A stretch of DNA of 64,000 nt from Vitis vinifera (taxonomy: Eukaryota > Streptophyta > Magnoliopsida > Vitales > Vitaceae): the NCBI RefSeq assembly GCF_030704535.1, contig NC_081822.1:8970501-9034500 (forward strand), in the 5' to 3' direction. Positions 22,413-33,033 of this stretch are shown piece after piece (the stretch's first letter is position 1; every line of letters begins with the position of its first letter). The position numbers were made by a program, and so were the translations under genes. The notes below the pieces were generated by a model. The model was not told the origin of the DNA, made no database searches, and saw nothing but the letters and a program-made list of their open reading frames with translations.

Positions 22413-23652
22413 TCAGAAGTACTCCATGGTGGGGATAATGAAGGTGCTTAGTCTGCAGTGCAGTTCAATGATCACCTTGAATTTTGTAGGCCTGACTAAT
22501 TGGAAAACCAATGCATCCCCATCTACTAATTTATGAGCAACAGAAAATCTTTTCCATCCACCGCTAAGTCCAGATTTCCGGGCCAAGAATACTGTCGGAT
22601 ACTCATCACCCTCTTCACCCACCAGATTCATTATCACATCGGATTTTGGAAGGGTCGTCTTGCAAAAGTGCACAGGAAGGCCCTGTTGTCAAAATTGTCC
22701 AATGTAACTGCTCCAAAGGTGGAAGAAGTAATACATAGCATTCAAAAAAAAAAGGGAGCAGATAAACCAAGTTACTAACCAGCCAGAATCCACCAGTGAC
22801 ATGTGATTGGAGCATTGACTTCAAGAAGCTAGGATACTGGGGTTCTAGACTAGCCTGCAATTCTTCAGCTCTCTCCATGGCGCATGTTCTAGCTTCCTCC
22901 GAAGCATATACTCGGTTGGACAAATCCCTTCCCTTAGAATGAATCCTATATACAACACAAAATGCCAATCAAGTATATGACACAGCGCCAATAAATAAAA
23001 ATTTCAAATCAATATACCTTTCAGATACCACAACTCTAGGTATCACCACTTTAGGGGTCACCACTGCAGGTATCACCACTGGTTCAGAAATCTGTCAGGA
23101 GTAATAAAGCATTATATTTCTAATTTTCTAATAATCAAACCCAAATCTAACAAAAAGAAAAGCATACTTATTAACATAATGAATCATTTATTTACGGAAT
23201 CAAGAAGCATACAAAAATTTCAAAGATTACAATCTTCCGTAAGGCTATGAACTGTAAAACGAAAAACAAGCTGATTTCGAAATGAGGTCCAATACCGAAT
23301 GAAAACAGAAAATAGATTAGGAAGAACTCACTTCCTTTTGAGCCTGGTAAGCCTTGTTTGCAACGCGACTGGACCTTCTCAGTGGGACCTGTTGCTCGCG
23401 AACTCTGCGTGGTTTAGAGTTCTTCGCCTGGGGATTGAATATGAAACAGAGTGAGTGGTTTTACACTTTCTACTGAGTGAGATTGAGAGATATCGAATGA
23501 GGAAGAGAGAAAATCACCGGGGAAGACTTCGGGGTGAGAGATTCTCGGAGAGCTTGAGAAAGGAGGGGAAGGTTGAGGGCTTGAAGCCTTTTATTGTTCT
23601 CCTCTAATCGCTTGCGACGGCATTCCTCGTATGTTAGCTTCGCCGCCACCAT
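22413..23652 (-). CDS. B3 DNA-binding domain protein, At5g42700/At3g19184-like
   Basis: Five exons on the minus strand: 23652-23518, 23427-23332, 23091-23018, 22945-22780, 22682-22413; phases close to 246 residues. The start MVAAKLTYEECRRKRLEENN is typical of this small plant B3 subfamily. Next come a basic RRSSRVANKAY segment, a valine/proline repeat encoded by exon 3, the conserved GRDLSNRVYASEEAR block, then the B3 fold from about residue 139 (YPSFLKSMLQSHVTGGFWL) to about 232 (LVDGDALVFQLVRPTKFKV). B3 domains bind DNA through the major groove, so a nuclear regulator is expected; targets are unknown. The C-terminal extension after the B3 fold is longer than I recall in Arabidopsis, and an alternative last exon is possible. 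Confidence 0.92.
23020..23079 (-). repeat. Coding minisatellite: four 15-bp units in exon 3 of the B3 gene
   Basis: Exon 3 reads as four pentapeptide units, VVIPA, VVTPK, VVIPR, VVVSE, each from a 15-bp unit starting GTGGTG or GTTGTG. The unit keeps the reading frame, so copy-number change would vary the linker length without breaking the protein. Confidence 0.85.
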
Positions 23653-24556
23653 TTTCCCAGTAACCAAACAAAACTTGTATGCCTCACCAACCAACCTCCA
23701 CGACAATGAATAACAGAGACTGGGAAGGGCACTCTCCAGTCTCCACTCGACCGTTATGAATCCCACCTCGCTTTGAGTAATGATTGCATCACTCTTGGTG
23801 ATGCAGTTGGCTCACAGGTGGAATTCATTGGGGCTCTCCACCGCTCTCCGGGCTATGTCACGGCTGCTGAGCCACCGTCAAATCAAAATCTAATCAAACG
23901 GTTTAAAATTCAAAATGATTTGAAACGTGGTATTATGCGATCCTTTGGCACAAATATTTCAAATATAAAATGTGCTGAGGCTGAATTTTGCGCCCATATA
24001 ATAATATCATTTGAAAAAAAAAAAGGTATTTATACATTCAGTTCTAAAATGATTGCCAATGTAAAGGTACAAATTACAAGTTACAAGTAGTTGGATAGAT
24101 TTTTTTTTCATTTGAACTTTTTCTGAAAATCTATCATTTTTAATTTAGTAAAAATTAAAACCGCAGCCCCGTTCTAATGGAAACATAGTAAAAGAGAGTT
24201 TGTCATAAAATTAATTATTTTGGAAAAAATTTATAAATCCGGATCCCTTTCCTACATGTTTAGCCAACTGAAAAAAACATTCGAATACTTAAGCAATGGA
24301 AAACGGAAAGCCACTAATTTGGTGAATATTTTGTGGAGGCACCTAGATTAAAGATTTATAAAGAAAAATTGCTGTTGATTATTCTTCTGCCATAGCGGAA
24401 GCAAATACATTTATTTCATGGAAAGAAAACAAAGCATAGTCTCAGACATGCTGAACTTTCCAATTGATATCACCATCTGCAGACCTCATATATTTCTGGA
24501 CACCATATTGACATCAGAAACAACACAACCATCAGCAAGTTGCTCTCCTCCTCCAT
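23653..24556. other. Intergenic region between the FLDH 3' end and the B3 start
   Basis: Contains the B3 leader and promoter, including a GTTTGGTTACTGGGAAAATG stretch that runs into the B3 start codon, and presumably the 3' untranslated part of the FLDH-like gene (about 24400-24556). No additional gene is visible. Confidence 0.6.
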
Positions 24557-27500
24557 TCAATAATCTATAGAGCCCAAGGTCTTCAACCAGGCAAGTACCT
24601 CCGCCAGACCTTCTTTTAAGCTTCTAGGGTTATAACCCAGCTCCACTTTAGCCTTCTCACAAGAATACGCCCACTGATGTCTCAGAACTTGCACAGTCTG
24701 CTCCAAATGGTACATGAAGGAATTGTAAGACGAAAATTATAATTTAAAGAAAAAAAGAAACCCACAAGAAAGGTAAAAAAAAAAGAAAAAGGGAAATGTG
24801 ACAGAATGACAGTTGGGAGAAAGGCCCAGGGTGCGAAAAGAGGGGTTAGAGCATCCAGCACACAACCTGGTGATGAGATCTTGTATGACAAAGTCCAACC
24901 AGTTTGCATTATCAAAATAATCAAAATAGTTATCATCAGATCCAAAGTTTGGATTTGATATGTGAATTTCACCCGGAAGTCAAGATTTTGGAATTTAGGA
25001 GCAGCAGTTTCTCTGTGGGCATTTGGAGATGGGTCAGGAGGTGATGGTGGCAATGGTAGAGCTGTGGTATCAATAGTGGAGGCGGTGCCACAATGTTAGT
25101 GTGATGGAGGTTTGTGCAGGAAGAATGGAGCATACCGGGGGGCTGATCAGAGGAAGCTTTCCTGTTATTCTAGCGAAAAGAACCGATGCCCATCCATAAA
25201 CATCAATCACCCATATGGGAATGTTAAACCAAGGCTTCTTTGTTCCAGTGATGACAGCAGCTAAGTCGAAAACAAGCTTGAAAGATGCATTTTCTCCTGT
25301 AAGTAAGTATCTTTCACCCAGTCGACCTTTGTTCATTGCTGCTATTTGCCCCTCCACTACATCATCAACATGACTAAAAGAACATTTATCATTTCCATAT
25401 CCAACATAACCTGGTAGTCGCCCATTAAAGCGTTCAATCAGCTGAAAGGACAGAACATAACCAACTTTTAATGAGCAAAAGTATAGCATTTGCAATATTC
25501 AGATATACGCTCTTCCTAAGTGGCAGCAATAATTCAATCTTTAAATCTATCCAGCATCAGATAATTACATTCCTGTTATACCAAATGGAAAATGGAAACA
25601 CAAAGAAAAACCAAGAGTTACTCAGCTAGCATAGCTCTGGAAGAGTAACACCAATGATAGAACAGATTTTTTTTTCTCCCCAACCCCCCTGAATTAAAGT
25701 GAGTGGGAAAAAAATGAATATGATTGCTCTAACAGGGTAACTACCCCTTGAAAATTTTACTTGAACATTCTTGAAGATATATTCATTCAAATATGGACTA
25801 AATCAGGTTACCAGGATTCAATAGAAAACGGTATAAATTCCAAAATCCACCACTGAGAAAACACTACTTTTTCAGATACGTATCACAAACAACTAGCGAA
25901 ACACCTTCAAAGAAATGAAGAAAAAGAAGAGGAAGGAAAAGCATTTCAGCATTTGGTGATTCTGAACAAATGCTACAACATGGCAAGCCACTAATATGTA
26001 TAAACAGATAAATTGAGTATGTAAAGAGAAAATAACATTTTTGTGATCTTGTTGAGAACCAGAATTTTTTTTTTCTTCATTAAAAACAAAGGCATCTCTA
26101 AACTTCAATCTAATTTTTCCATACTATAAACCAGGGGGTAGCAAAAAAATTGAAAGTCACAGTAGTGGACTTAGTGCTGGAAGCAACTACCTCTGTGTAG
26201 CACTCATCATAATTATAATGGAGGAATGATTAAAAGTAACTAATTCATAAACAGATAAAGAACATTTTATAGCAGCAGAAGCTGAAGGGAGAAAAACAAC
26301 AAACAAATAACACTATAGGGAGGGAGTGCATCTGTGTTGAAGCCACGACCTCCAAAGAACAACCAAATAATTTTCACTATACTTATTTGTTCCTCCCTGA
26401 ACCATCAACCTCTACTACTTTTGCAAAAAAAACCTCAGTCAGCACCTGTTTTAGCCACTAGCCGTGTTTTCTGTAAAAGGAAAAATCTATCAAGAATTTT
26501 GAAAATTAATTTGTATCGCAACAATTTACAATTTACTGAAATATAACTAGTCATTGACCATGTTGAAAACCAGCATCTATCGTCCATTGCTTGTAAACCA
26601 TGGTTAATGGAAGAAAATAGAGATATTAGCGACTTCTAACTCCAATTGCAAACCCTTCACTGTTGTAAATCACAAGGCCAAGAGCCAATCCTAATTTCAT
26701 ATAACACATTCTCCAATTCCATCGTCAATTGCCATTAATTTCAAAATAAACTGTTGCCACTGATTTCTACTGTTATGATCCAACTTAAGCAAAAAGTCTT
26801 AAGTCTTACCATTCGAGCAACAATGTTGCCGGCTGTAACCTTGCCTGGACCATATATAACTCCCGGATAAACCACGACTATTGGTGACCCCTCTACTGCA
26901 GCTTGAAGAGCAATCTTATCTGCCACTACCTTTGACCTCTCATACTCCGTGCAGAAAAACTTCTCAGGATGGATCTGTCACCACAGTTTTGAATTTAAGG
27001 AAGATATTATGACAAGCCAGCAACATCATATTGAACTGCAAAAAATTTAAAGAAAAATGAATTGATCTGTATACTTGACTCTCATCTGCCACATATCCGT
27101 CGGTCGATCCAAGAGCAAAGAATGACGAGGTATATATTAGCTTCTCTACTGTCTTCGTCTCTTTAACCGCTTGCAGCACATTCTTTAAACCTCCAACATT
27201 AACCTAATACAACGAACATAATTTTGTTTGATTTTTATTTTCAAACAATTGTATCAAAATCCTTTATGCCCCGTTTGGTTTCTGAGAAAAATTATGGAAA
27301 GAAGATAAATTCAAATTCTGAATCTTCGGGTCCCATTGAATTTCGAAAATATGAAATAAAAACGTGAAAATGATCGAAAATTATACTAAAACGGATTCTT
27401 TCCTTTCCTAATCCGAATATAAAAAATGTAGACCTAAAGAATTTATTTAACCCTACAGTTCATCTAACCCTACAGTTCTACTTCAACTAATTGGCTTCGC

Positions 27501-27890
27501 TGAGGTGGTCAGTTTCATCGCTCAGAGCCATAGCAATTCAATAAAAATTTATTTCCTCCTTTTTTCCAAAATTTTCCCAGCAACCAAAGGCAGACGGGAT
27601 TGTGCACCTACTGATAAAAATCTGGAAGGATCGGGAAGCCAAGGCTCGACTAGGGCGGCGACATGGAAGACGACTTGACAGCCGTCGCAGGCGGCCAAGA
27701 CGGCTCGGTACTCGGTCACATCTCCATAAGCAAGCTCCAGAGCTCCATCGTCTCCGCCACCAACCGGAGGAAGGCAGGAGAGGTCGCTAGATCGCCGGAC
27801 AAACGCCCGGACAACGTGGCCGTGTCTGAGCAAGGCATGACAAAGCCTCCCTCCTAAATAACCGGATGCACCGGTCACCAGTACCTTCAT
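24557..27890 (-). CDS. NAD(P)-dependent extended short-chain dehydrogenase, farnesol dehydrogenase (FLDH)-like
   Basis: Five exons on the minus strand: 27890-27612, 27203-27075, 26974-26810, 25441-25136, 24697-24557; all phase 0, giving 339 residues. The start is the ATG at 27890, matching the family start MKVLVTGASGYLGGRL; that segment holds the Rossmann dinucleotide motif TGASGYLGG (6-14). The catalytic pair is Y147 and K151 in TEYERSK. Other family blocks are AALVEPWLPDPSRF, NVGGLKNVLQAVKETKTV, SSFFALGSTDGYVAD, SHVDDVVEGQIAAMNKGRLG and the end LRHQWAYSC...ELGYNPRSLKEGL. Closest remembered relative is Arabidopsis At4g33360 (FLDH), an NAD-dependent farnesol oxidase that modulates abscisic acid signalling. 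Assignment to the family is firm; farnesol as substrate is inferred. The high-GC first exon contrasts with the AT-rich introns. Confidence 0.93.
27272..27590. repeat. Element with TTTGGTTGCTGAGAAA-type inverted ends in FLDH intron 1
   Basis: Left end CGTTTGGTTTCTGAGAAAA (27272-27290) and right end TTTTCCCAGCAACCAAAGG (27572-27590) are imperfect inverted copies about 320 bp apart. They fill most of the 408-bp first intron. A similar pair fills ORC2 intron 1. Origin as a small DNA element is likely but unproven; no flanking duplication is clear. Confidence 0.55.
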
Positions 27891-30326
27891 ACTCACACTC
27901 TCCCTCCCAAGTAAATGACGCCAACAACCAGCAAGACCTAATTATTACCATCTTCCAAAGGTGTTTTAGTTTATTTTAGGGAAATTTTATTAAATTGGAA
28001 ATAAATAGATGATAATGATGGAAAAGGCTTACAAATACAAACCTTAAAATTTCCCTCTTTCCTTAATAAAATCAAATTTAGGTCATCTATAATAATGATT
28101 TTCAAAAACTATTTTAGAAAATAGTTTTTAAAAATTATTGTTCATGTTTTGCACAACAAAAAATTGTTTGAAAACCTGAAATATTTTTAACCAATTTTTA
28201 ATATTTTTAAATATATTTTAAAAATAATTTTGATATCTAATGCTTTAATTTTAATTATTTTATATTTTTATATAATTATTTTTTCAAAAACAATCCTAAA
28301 ATAATAAGTGAAAACAATTAAAAAGATGTTTGAAAACATTTGTTTTGTTTCAAAAAATAAAAAACTGTTCCCAAAAAAAATTACTAAACAAATTCTTAGC
28401 ATTTCAAAAACAATCTTTTACTCATTTCCTTCATCTTCATTTTTCAAGTATTTTTTTTCACTCTAAAAATTCTTGTTTTGTATGTGATTTAAAAGCAATT
28501 TTCTATTTTTAAAAATAGAAAACTGTTTTTAAAAATTCTTAACATGGTTTTACTATTATTCTTTGAAAATATTTTTTAAATTCTATTATCTATATATATT
28601 TCATTCTTCAATACTTCCTTCTTAAATTTTCAGCATTATTTTAAATTTTACAAGCATTTAATTCATCTCCATAATTGGTATTACGACCCTATCGCTCATA
28701 AAAAATGATTATACATATTGAAAAATAAGAATGGCTTAATTTTTTAAATTAAACTTAATATTCTAAGAGGACATTATAATTTTAGACTCTTGATTATAGA
28801 TATTGAAAAATAAAAATGACTTAAAAATTTTAAATTAATTAATTACGATTTATGACAAAAATTGAAAAAAAATTTGTTCTCTATAAATAACAAAAATAAA
28901 ATAAAGTGAATAAAAACCTCAATTAAATGTTATAGTAACATGTTATCTTCACAAGACTTGGCAAAAAAATTTGAGGGATTATTTGAAATTATTCATGAAG
29001 GAATTAACAAATTAAATGAGTCAAAAATCAATGTTTTTGTGCACAAAAATTATTTAATACAAAAAGAAACAAAATGGAGTTTGAAGACTAATTAAGTCGT
29101 ATGTGTAAACTGGAAAAAGAAATAAGCCGAATAAATTATTCACTACTTACATTTAACTTATTTGTAAACAACTTCGACTTATATAAAGCATTTGTAAAGA
29201 GTAAAATTGAATATTCTTCCATTTATTAGATATTTGAATTAAGTTAATTATAAATAAAAATATTAAATATTTATAATTAAGTAAAATTGTGACCAATTAA
29301 AAATAATTACGTAACATAAACTTTTTGAAGAGTATTTGCGGGAGGGTGAAACTTAACATTCTCCAATATCATAAACTCAAATTATGTTAATTATAAATAA
29401 AAAAATCAAATATTTATAATTAATTTAAATTATGACCAATTAAAATTCATTACATAACATAAATTTTTTATCAATAAAATAATATTTTGCGTAACATGAA
29501 CCCATGATCAAAAGAAAAGATAAATGGTCATTGATAATCAAAGCATAATTGTTAGAACTAATAAATTTTGATAATTAAAAAATAATAATTATAAAATTTA
29601 ATAGAATAAAACATCCAAATCTTCAAATTAGGAAAACATGTGTTTTTCTTTGTATTCCATCCTTGTTACTTCGTTTAACAAACTGCCCATTAATTTTTTT
29701 TTTTTATAAATTTTAGGGACAAAACATTAAGTAAAATACCAAATATAATATTTCAAATCTTCTTAAATATTATTTTTACTTAAAAAATTACAAAGTCACA
29801 TCAAAGAAGTCAAGGCCAAATCAAACTAAAACTTACGCCACACAAAAGCTGAAGCCAAACCGGATCATAATTTCGCCAAAGTCGAACTCAAGCCAAAGCT
29901 CAAGTCTAGCCAGGGGCTAGGAGATGAATTAAGAATCTTCAGATGACATGGTGAAAATGAAGGAGCTGTAGTGAATGTTGGCGATACACTTGCATTGTAT
30001 TTCGCAAACATATGATGGGCAATCCTATGAGTGGACGTTACATTTCACACCTCCCTCTTATTCTACTCTCCTTTAATTGTTCTCCAGTAAAGTTACTGTA
30101 CATTATCATGTCAGAAAGAAGGTCCATCACCTCAATTTCAAACCATGCCAATCTGCCCTTCATTGTTCCACACACTACAAAAACATCAAAACTTGGAAAG
30201 CTCCTCTTCATCTCCAGCTAAAGTCTTCAGCTTCCCATCTGATGATGTTCCAGGGTACGTATTGCTTTGGAGGACATGCCAAAATCAAATGACAAGCTTT
30301 ATTCAACTTTGTAACAAGTACAGCCT
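27891..30326. other. AT-rich intergenic region between FLDH and the DUF829 gene
   Basis: Very AT-rich. 28080-28570 is made of runs like TTTTTAAAAATAGAAAAC and may be a decayed relative of the MITE-like family seen elsewhere. 29243-29470 holds two similar AT-rich units about 143 bp apart (each with GTTAATTATAAATAA and ATGACCAATTAAAA / GTGACCAATTAAAA). About 30000-30326 is probably the 3' untranslated region of the DUF829 gene. No gene supported. Confidence 0.5.
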
Positions 30327-33002
30327 CTATAATCTTGAGCGTCGTATACATCTAATGGGGTTGAAAGGGGCGTGCCTCCGTGTCCGAGCAGATGCAGGTG
30401 CATTTGAGGAGCCTGATGACCTTATATCCCAATCTTCAACGTCTTTGGGAACGCAGACATCAAAAAGGATTTGACCAAAAACTCCATGGGCGTTGATGCT
30501 TGGCAGGCTTGACAGATGGATCAAACCTTCCTTGTGTTCATTTCGCACCGACCCAACATTTCTACCCTCCTGATACTCCAATGAGCTAGGTGAGATGAAG
30601 TGATCATTCAACTCCAGTGCAACCCTCCCAAAGCACTCATTTGAGCTTGTTGTTGCTTTCTTTGGCTGGCAAATGGGGCTGGATGTCTCATCATGTACTT
30701 CCAAGCTCATCCTTTCTGCTTCTAGTCTGCGAATTCTTTGGGAATATATTATAGCTGCCTTTTCAAGAAGCTCAGTCACTGCAGCCTTGTAGTCAATCAT
30801 ATGATACCGATAATGATCTGCAACAGCATTTAACCATGGGAATATGATTATCATGTATTGTGGTTTACAGAGAATTCAGAAATGAAGATAATTAGGAAAG
30901 CTTTATAAACCCAGCCCCTTACTAGGCATAGAAACAGTTGTATATGATATGACACCAAATCCCATAAACCAATTTGACATGAGATGACTAAGTTTTGGCC
31001 TCTCACGTTAAGCAACCTTGAGAATCCCCGTTCTCTCCTCCCTTCCACCACCCAACAAGTACAATACCATAACATGAGATTAAGCTCCCTGCAAAATCTG
31101 AATCCCACCACCACCCACAATGTAACAACCTGCCCTCAACTGTATAAATATTGTTTATTTTGAGTCTAAAAGGTTCTCATGGCTTTAAAACATGATTACA
31201 AGGTTAAGAAGAGTTTAAACATATACAGTGTCAAAAACTTTTTCCTTTATCTGATATGGGATATCACAATTCACACACTACCCCAAAAACACCCTTAGAT
31301 GGGGGTCCATAAAGAGGATGAAACTCGTAAATCTTCCATTCCTCAACCACCATGGTACAATGGCTTTGCCTGTTTATGTACAAAAGGCACATTAATACAA
31401 AGTTTTTATCCCTCCCACACTTGAGTAGAAAAGGAACTTGATCCACAAATTTTAAGGGCATCAAGGGCATTGAGGTGGGTAAAAAAGATGCTTGTGGCAG
31501 GTTTCCCTTTTTCATCCCAAAATACAATACATTTCTCAAATAAGATTAGATCTAGGAAGCTCAGTTTCATATAAGCATTTACAATATACCAAATCACATG
31601 TGACATACCTCAGAATTTCTTTTATTGCCTAAACATTTGATTGGAAAGGACATTCACTCTCACAACTATTACCAGGGAAGGAGGAGGGAAGAAATGGAGG
31701 ATTTGGTGGGTTTCTTTACAATAAACCAAATCACATGCAATAGACCTCAGAATTTCTTTTATTGCCTAAACGTTTGATTGGAAAGGACATTCAATCTCAC
31801 AACTATTACCAGGGAAGGAGGAGGGAGAAATGGAGGATGTGGTAGGTTTCTTTTTTCTTTTATTTATTTATTTATTTTTTATTTTTATTTGCCCTTCAAA
31901 AGTGTAATAGATCTCAGGGATAAAATCAAATTTATGAAAGCTTGTTGCTGGGTAGCATTTAACTATATATCCTTTGGATTTAATGTGATGTTCTGCAGGT
32001 GTCAGAGCTCCATAAAAGTAGTGTTGGCCATATTTATCATATGGACTGTAGCAAAAAAACCAGGGCAATTTAAGTTTAGGAGCAGACCTACATGAGGAGA
32101 GCTGTTCCATTTCACCAGCTTCACGTCACCCCCAAGTTCTTGTAATCGCTGAGCAAAATTGCAGATAATTTGATAGGGAGCAAGGTCATCATCCTCTGAG
32201 CATAAAATGAGATATGGGGCCCCCATGAACTGCAAAAGAATGATATTAAATGAACAAAGCAGACAACAAAATTGTTGGCTTTGAATGGCAATAGATCTGA
32301 TAGATACATACAATAGAGGAGTACAGAGTTTGCCAGTATTCAGCACGCTGTGATTCAAACCGATTGAGGAAGAGCGCATCCAGACTAGAAGCAATACCAT
32401 TTGCAATCCATGATACTAGTCTAGGAGGATGGGGCACTTTGAGAACAGTTGGTTTAAGGAGAAATCGAGTACCCACATCGCTGGTAAAATCTGTTGGACA
32501 AGAGTCATAGATGTGGCCAGCAACACAGTCTCTAACAAGCCGATATTCATCCTTCATTGGAAATAAAAACAAATGAATAACGATCCTGTTTTGAACTTCT
32601 CAAATTTATATAAATGCTAGCCAAATGATTGTCTACATCTTTAGCCAAAGGAGACAATAACCACGGTATCTTAATTAGCTCAAAGTATGTGTATACATTA
32701 ACAACTTCAAAGAACCATATCAACAGAACAAGGTGATCAATGATCAAACACAATCATGTAACTGAAGTATAAAAATTGAATTTTATTAGCTGAAGTATAA
32801 AAAGTACCGGATTGAGTTGTGCTTCACACTTTCCCTCGATTATCTGAAACAAAGAGAGAAAAATTATTCATATTGATGTAAGCATTCAAGTTCCTGATCT
32901 CTGGGGTGCAAAATTCACTAGGAAAGTAAAAGAAAGTTAACTTAACACTTGCACATACTGACATATAGAATGGTGAGTCAAAAGGAGAAGAAGGAAAAGA
33001 GA

Positions 33003-33033
<31 letters not shown>

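Noticed and set aside
27602-27857. Two plus-strand frames opposite FLDH exon 1
   Set aside because: Shadows of the GC-rich first exon; no homology and no start context.
27890-27896. Start of FLDH two codons upstream
   Set aside because: The upstream codon is GTG; the ATG at 27890 matches the family start MKVLVTGASG.
28920-29110. Possible remnant of a retroelement gag-like frame
   Set aside because: Short, very AT-rich and without any recognisable motif or terminal repeat; not enough to call.
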